A stretch of DNA of 64,000 nt from Vulcaniibacterium tengchongense (GTDB lineage: Bacteria; Pseudomonadota; Gammaproteobacteria; Xanthomonadales; Xanthomonadaceae), in the NCBI RefSeq assembly GCF_003814555.1, contig NZ_RKQN01000002.1, positions 372,001 to 436,000 on the forward strand, given 5' to 3'. The translations under genes and the position numbers were made by a program. Below the pieces are notes generated by a model. It saw nothing but the letters and a program-made list of their open reading frames with translations. It was not told where the DNA came from and did not search any database. Of the stretch, positions 61,986 through 64,000 are shown one piece after another. Each line of letters starts with the position of its first letter. The first letter of the stretch is position 1.

Positions 61986-62292
61986 GGGGGAACCGGAACG
62001 CGCGACTGCGGCCGGGCCGCATCCGATGTCGGCCGCTGGCGCCGGGTCGCGGCGGCCGGCTATCTTAGCGCGCCGATCCGCCCGCCCGGTTTGCGCAGCG
62101 TGCCGGCGCAGGCCCCGCGCCTGGCTCGTGGCGCAGGCCGGGCCGGAGCGGCAGCGGCGCGGGCGGCGCCCGCGGGTGCGCCGCGGCACCGAAGAACGGA
62201 CCTTCGCCGCCTCGGGGAGAGGCGGCGCGGTTATCGCCGAGACACGGCACCCCGCGGGGACGCGGGAACGACGAGAGAGCCCGAGGTTCCCG
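61986..62292. other. Divergent intergenic region with a palindrome, no supported gene
   Basis: These 307 bases separate the MATE and DUF3667 starts. CGCCGCCTC (62205-62213) pairs with GAGGCGGCG (62219-62227) around GGGGA, similar in style to the CTC/GAG palindromes elsewhere. TAAGAT (62067-62062, minus) could be a -10 for the MATE gene but has no -35. Nothing else is seen. Confidence 0.45.
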
Positions 62293-63771
62293 ATGAGCGC
62301 CCACGCCGACCCCGCCGCCCCCCGCCATTGCGAGAACTGCGGCACCGCCTTGCAGGGCCGCTACTGCCACGCCTGCGGGCAATCGATCGTCAACCCGATC
62401 CGCCACACCGCGCATGCGATCGAGGAAGTGTTCGAGGCGTTCTGGCACCTGGACGGGCGGGTGTTCCGCACCCTGCGCGACCTGCTCGTGCCGGGCAGGG
62501 TCGCGATCAACTACCTGCTCGGCCAGCGCGCGCGCTACATCGCGCCGCTGCGCCTGTTCGTGGTGCTGAGCGTGCTGACCTTCTTCGTCGGCCAGATGGC
62601 GATCCACGTCGAGCGGCCGCGCGCGAACGAGGCGGCCGCGGCCCGGCCCGGCGGGGAGGCCGGGCCGGGCGACGACGACGTCGAGCTGTTCGCCCGCGCC
62701 GACGATATCGCCGACGTGGAGCGCCGCCGCTACAAGCGGCTGCGCGAACTGGCCGAGGCGCGCGCGGCGATCCCGTCGGTGGTGACCGTCGCCCGCGCCG
62801 GCATCGACCGGCAGATCGCCGCGGTCGAACGCGCCGCCGATGCGCGCATCGAACAGCTGCGCGTCGAGCGCGGCCTGAGCGCCGAGCAGGTGGCCGCGGC
62901 CCGCGCCGAAGCGGCGCGCGCGAACGCGGCCAAGGCGCCGCCCGGCGACGCGCTGCGCCAGGCGCGCAGCCTGGCCGAGGTCGAGCGCCTGCGCGACCAG
63001 CGCCTGGCGCCGCTGCACGCCCGGCTGGCCGACGCGGCCGACGCCGCCGCGCGCCGCGCGCGCCTGCACGAGATCCGCCAGACCAATCGCGCCGCCGGCT
63101 GCCGCGCCGCGCAGCTGCAGATCGACCACGCCGCGGTCAGCGAACGCGGCCTGCGCCGCGACCCGACCCGCGACGCGGCGGTGTACGGCGATCCGGAATG
63201 CGACGACGTCGACCTGTCCTTCGACGGCGAGCCCTGGGATCCGGTCGACCACCCGCTGCGGGTGGAATGGGCGCCGGAGTTCTTCAACCGCTGGCTCAAC
63301 CGCCAGATCGGCCACGGCCGGGAGAACCTGGCGCGCGCGCAGAAGGACCCGGGCCTGTACGTGCGCGCGCTGCTGGGCGCGGTGCCGTCGGCGCTGTTCC
63401 TGCTGGTGCCGGTGTTCGCGCTGCTGCTCAAGCTCGCCTACCTCGGTTCCGGCCGGCTGTACCTGGAGCACCTGGCGGTGGCGCTGTACAGCCACGCCTT
63501 CCTGTGCCTGGCGCTGCTGGCGATGTTCCTGCTGGCGGCGCTGAGCGGCGCGATCGCGCCGCACTGGGCGCCGTTCGGCTGGATCTCGGGCCTGCTGCAG
63601 GGCCTGCTCTGGCTGTGGCTGCCGGTCTACCTGCTGCTGATGCAGAAGCGCGTGTACCGCAACGGCTGGCCGCTGACCCTGCTGCGCTACTTCGTGGTCG
63701 GCCACCTGTACTTCGTGCTGCTCAGCTTCGCGGCGGCGTTCCTGGCCCTGGCCAGCCTGGTGCGGATGTAG
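62293..63771 (+). CDS. DUF3667 membrane protein with zinc ribbon and a long charged insert
   Basis: A 492-residue protein. An N-terminal zinc ribbon has Cys13, Cys16, Cys25 and Cys28 (CENCGTALQGRYCHACGQ), followed by the family stretch HAIEEVFEAFWHLDGRVFRT and LLVPGRVAINYLLGQRARYI. One helix (APLRLFVVLSVLTFFVGQMA) comes next. Residues ~110-345 are a charged Arg/Glu/Ala-rich segment likely to form coiled coils (ERRRYKRLRELAEARAAIPS; RAEAARANAAKAPPGDALRQ). Four or five helices close the protein (LLGAVPSALFLLVPVFALLL and later). DUF3667 proteins have no established function. The insert seems longer than in usual family members. ATG at 62293 is set by the zinc ribbon. Confidence 0.85.
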   Translation: MSAHADPAAPRHCENCGTALQGRYCHACGQSIVNPIRHTAHAIEEVFEAFWHLDGRVFRTLRDLLVPGRVAINYLLGQRARYIAPLRLFVVLSVLTFFVGQMAIHVERPRANEAAAARPGGEAGPGDDDVELFARADDIADVERRRYKRLRELAEARAAIPSVVTVARAGIDRQIAAVERAADARIEQLRVERGLSAEQVAAARAEAARANAAKAPPGDALRQARSLAEVERLRDQRLAPLHARLADAADAAARRARLHEIRQTNRAAGCRAAQLQIDHAAVSERGLRRDPTRDAAVYGDPECDDVDLSFDGEPWDPVDHPLRVEWAPEFFNRWLNRQIGHGRENLARAQKDPGLYVRALLGAVPSALFLLVPVFALLLKLAYLGSGRLYLEHLAVALYSHAFLCLALLAMFLLAALSGAIAPHWAPFGWISGLLQGLLWLWLPVYLLLMQKRVYRNGWPLTLLRYFVVGHLYFVLLSFAAAFLALASLVRM

Positions 63772-63898
63772 CGCACGCTGCGCGGCGGCGTTCGCGCGCC
63801 GGCCGGTTGAACGCGCGCTGACGCCCCCCGGCCGCGCGCTTGCGCCGCGCGGCCTCGGCGGCGACCATCGCGGTGGTGTTCCGGGACGACGTACGACG

Positions 63899-64000
63899 AT
63901 GTTGCGTTCGCTGTTCGGCGCGCTGCTCGCGCTGATGGTGGTGCCGCCCGCCGCCGCCGGGGACGGCGCGACGCCGGAGTTCACCCTGGTCACGCTCAAT
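63899..64000 (+). CDS. Start of an exported protein, cut by the window edge
   Basis: The last 34 codons encode a signal peptide (LRSLFGALLALMVVPPAAAG) and the first residues of a mature protein (DGATPEFTLVTLN). The ending FTLVTLN resembles the first strand of endonuclease/exonuclease/phosphatase-family enzymes, but this is too short to assign. No strong Shine-Dalgarno is visible (GGGACGACGTACG). The 127-base gap from the DUF3667 gene holds nothing recognisable. Confidence 0.55.
   Translation, partial: MLRSLFGALLALMVVPPAAAGDGATPEFTLVTLN

Overview
The window is very GC-rich, densely coded DNA from a gammaproteobacterium, most likely a member of the Xanthomonadaceae close to Lysobacter or Luteimonas. 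This rests on several sequence features: the orders lptM-dapF-DUF484-xerC-hslV-hslU and rsmB-fmt-def | LysM-dprA-smg-topA-tsaC, a long HslV propeptide, tandem DUF4124 proteins, a TopA without zinc fingers, and interspersed low-complexity and palindromic repeats between genes. No genus call can be made from sequence reading alone. No insertion sequence, rRNA, phage gene or replication origin was seen.

Layout. 1-1371: start of a type I-F CRISPR-Cas operon on the minus strand (cas1, then the Cas2-Cas3 fusion running off the left edge). 1658-3505: hemC and an outer-membrane DUF481 protein. 3549-4008: a decayed CRISPR array of a different repeat type (31-nt, ending in GAAAC), with a second array of the same family at 11953-12289. 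4048-9283: a translationally coupled minus-strand operon for a membrane-bound molybdopterin oxidoreductase of the SoeABC (sulfite:quinone) type, with an extra 69-residue membrane protein between soeA and soeB. 9330-12745: an anchored Pro/Ala-rich protein, a PagL-like lipid A deacylase, a WYL regulator and a small membrane protein. 12888-17460: two S9 oligopeptidases. 17650-23010: DUF454, lptM, dapF, DUF484, xerC, hslV, hslU. 23189-26621: an iron-type uptake operon (TonB receptor, PepSY-TM protein, small membrane protein) behind a Fur-like promoter.

26931-29714 is the most disturbed stretch. It holds a ROK-like kinase whose conserved blocks are in permuted order, a truncated RND adaptor remnant next to tRNA-Ile2(CAU), and a metallo-beta-lactamase-fold pseudogene. 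29809-34731: a GH92 mannosidase, a SnoaL-like protein, and rpoD behind a bidirectional terminator. 34805-44512 is envelope-oriented: dtd, lpxL, a Sel1-like protein, two PH-domain membrane proteins, and four sugar or glycerol-phosphate transferases resembling a lipopolysaccharide core cluster. 44604-57329 is housekeeping: rsmB, fmt, def, a LysM protein, dprA, smg, an RDD/GYF membrane protein, topA, tsaC and two DUF4124 proteins. 57416-64000: an SDR oxidoreductase, a small lipoprotein, sppA, a MATE exporter, a DUF3667 protein and the start of a secreted protein cut by the right edge.

The points most worth follow-up are the two orphan CRISPR arrays that do not match the adjacent I-F system, two in-frame palindromic insertions inside soeA, the permuted ROK-like kinase, the coupled small subunit in the soe operon, and a glycosyltransferase with no standard start codon.
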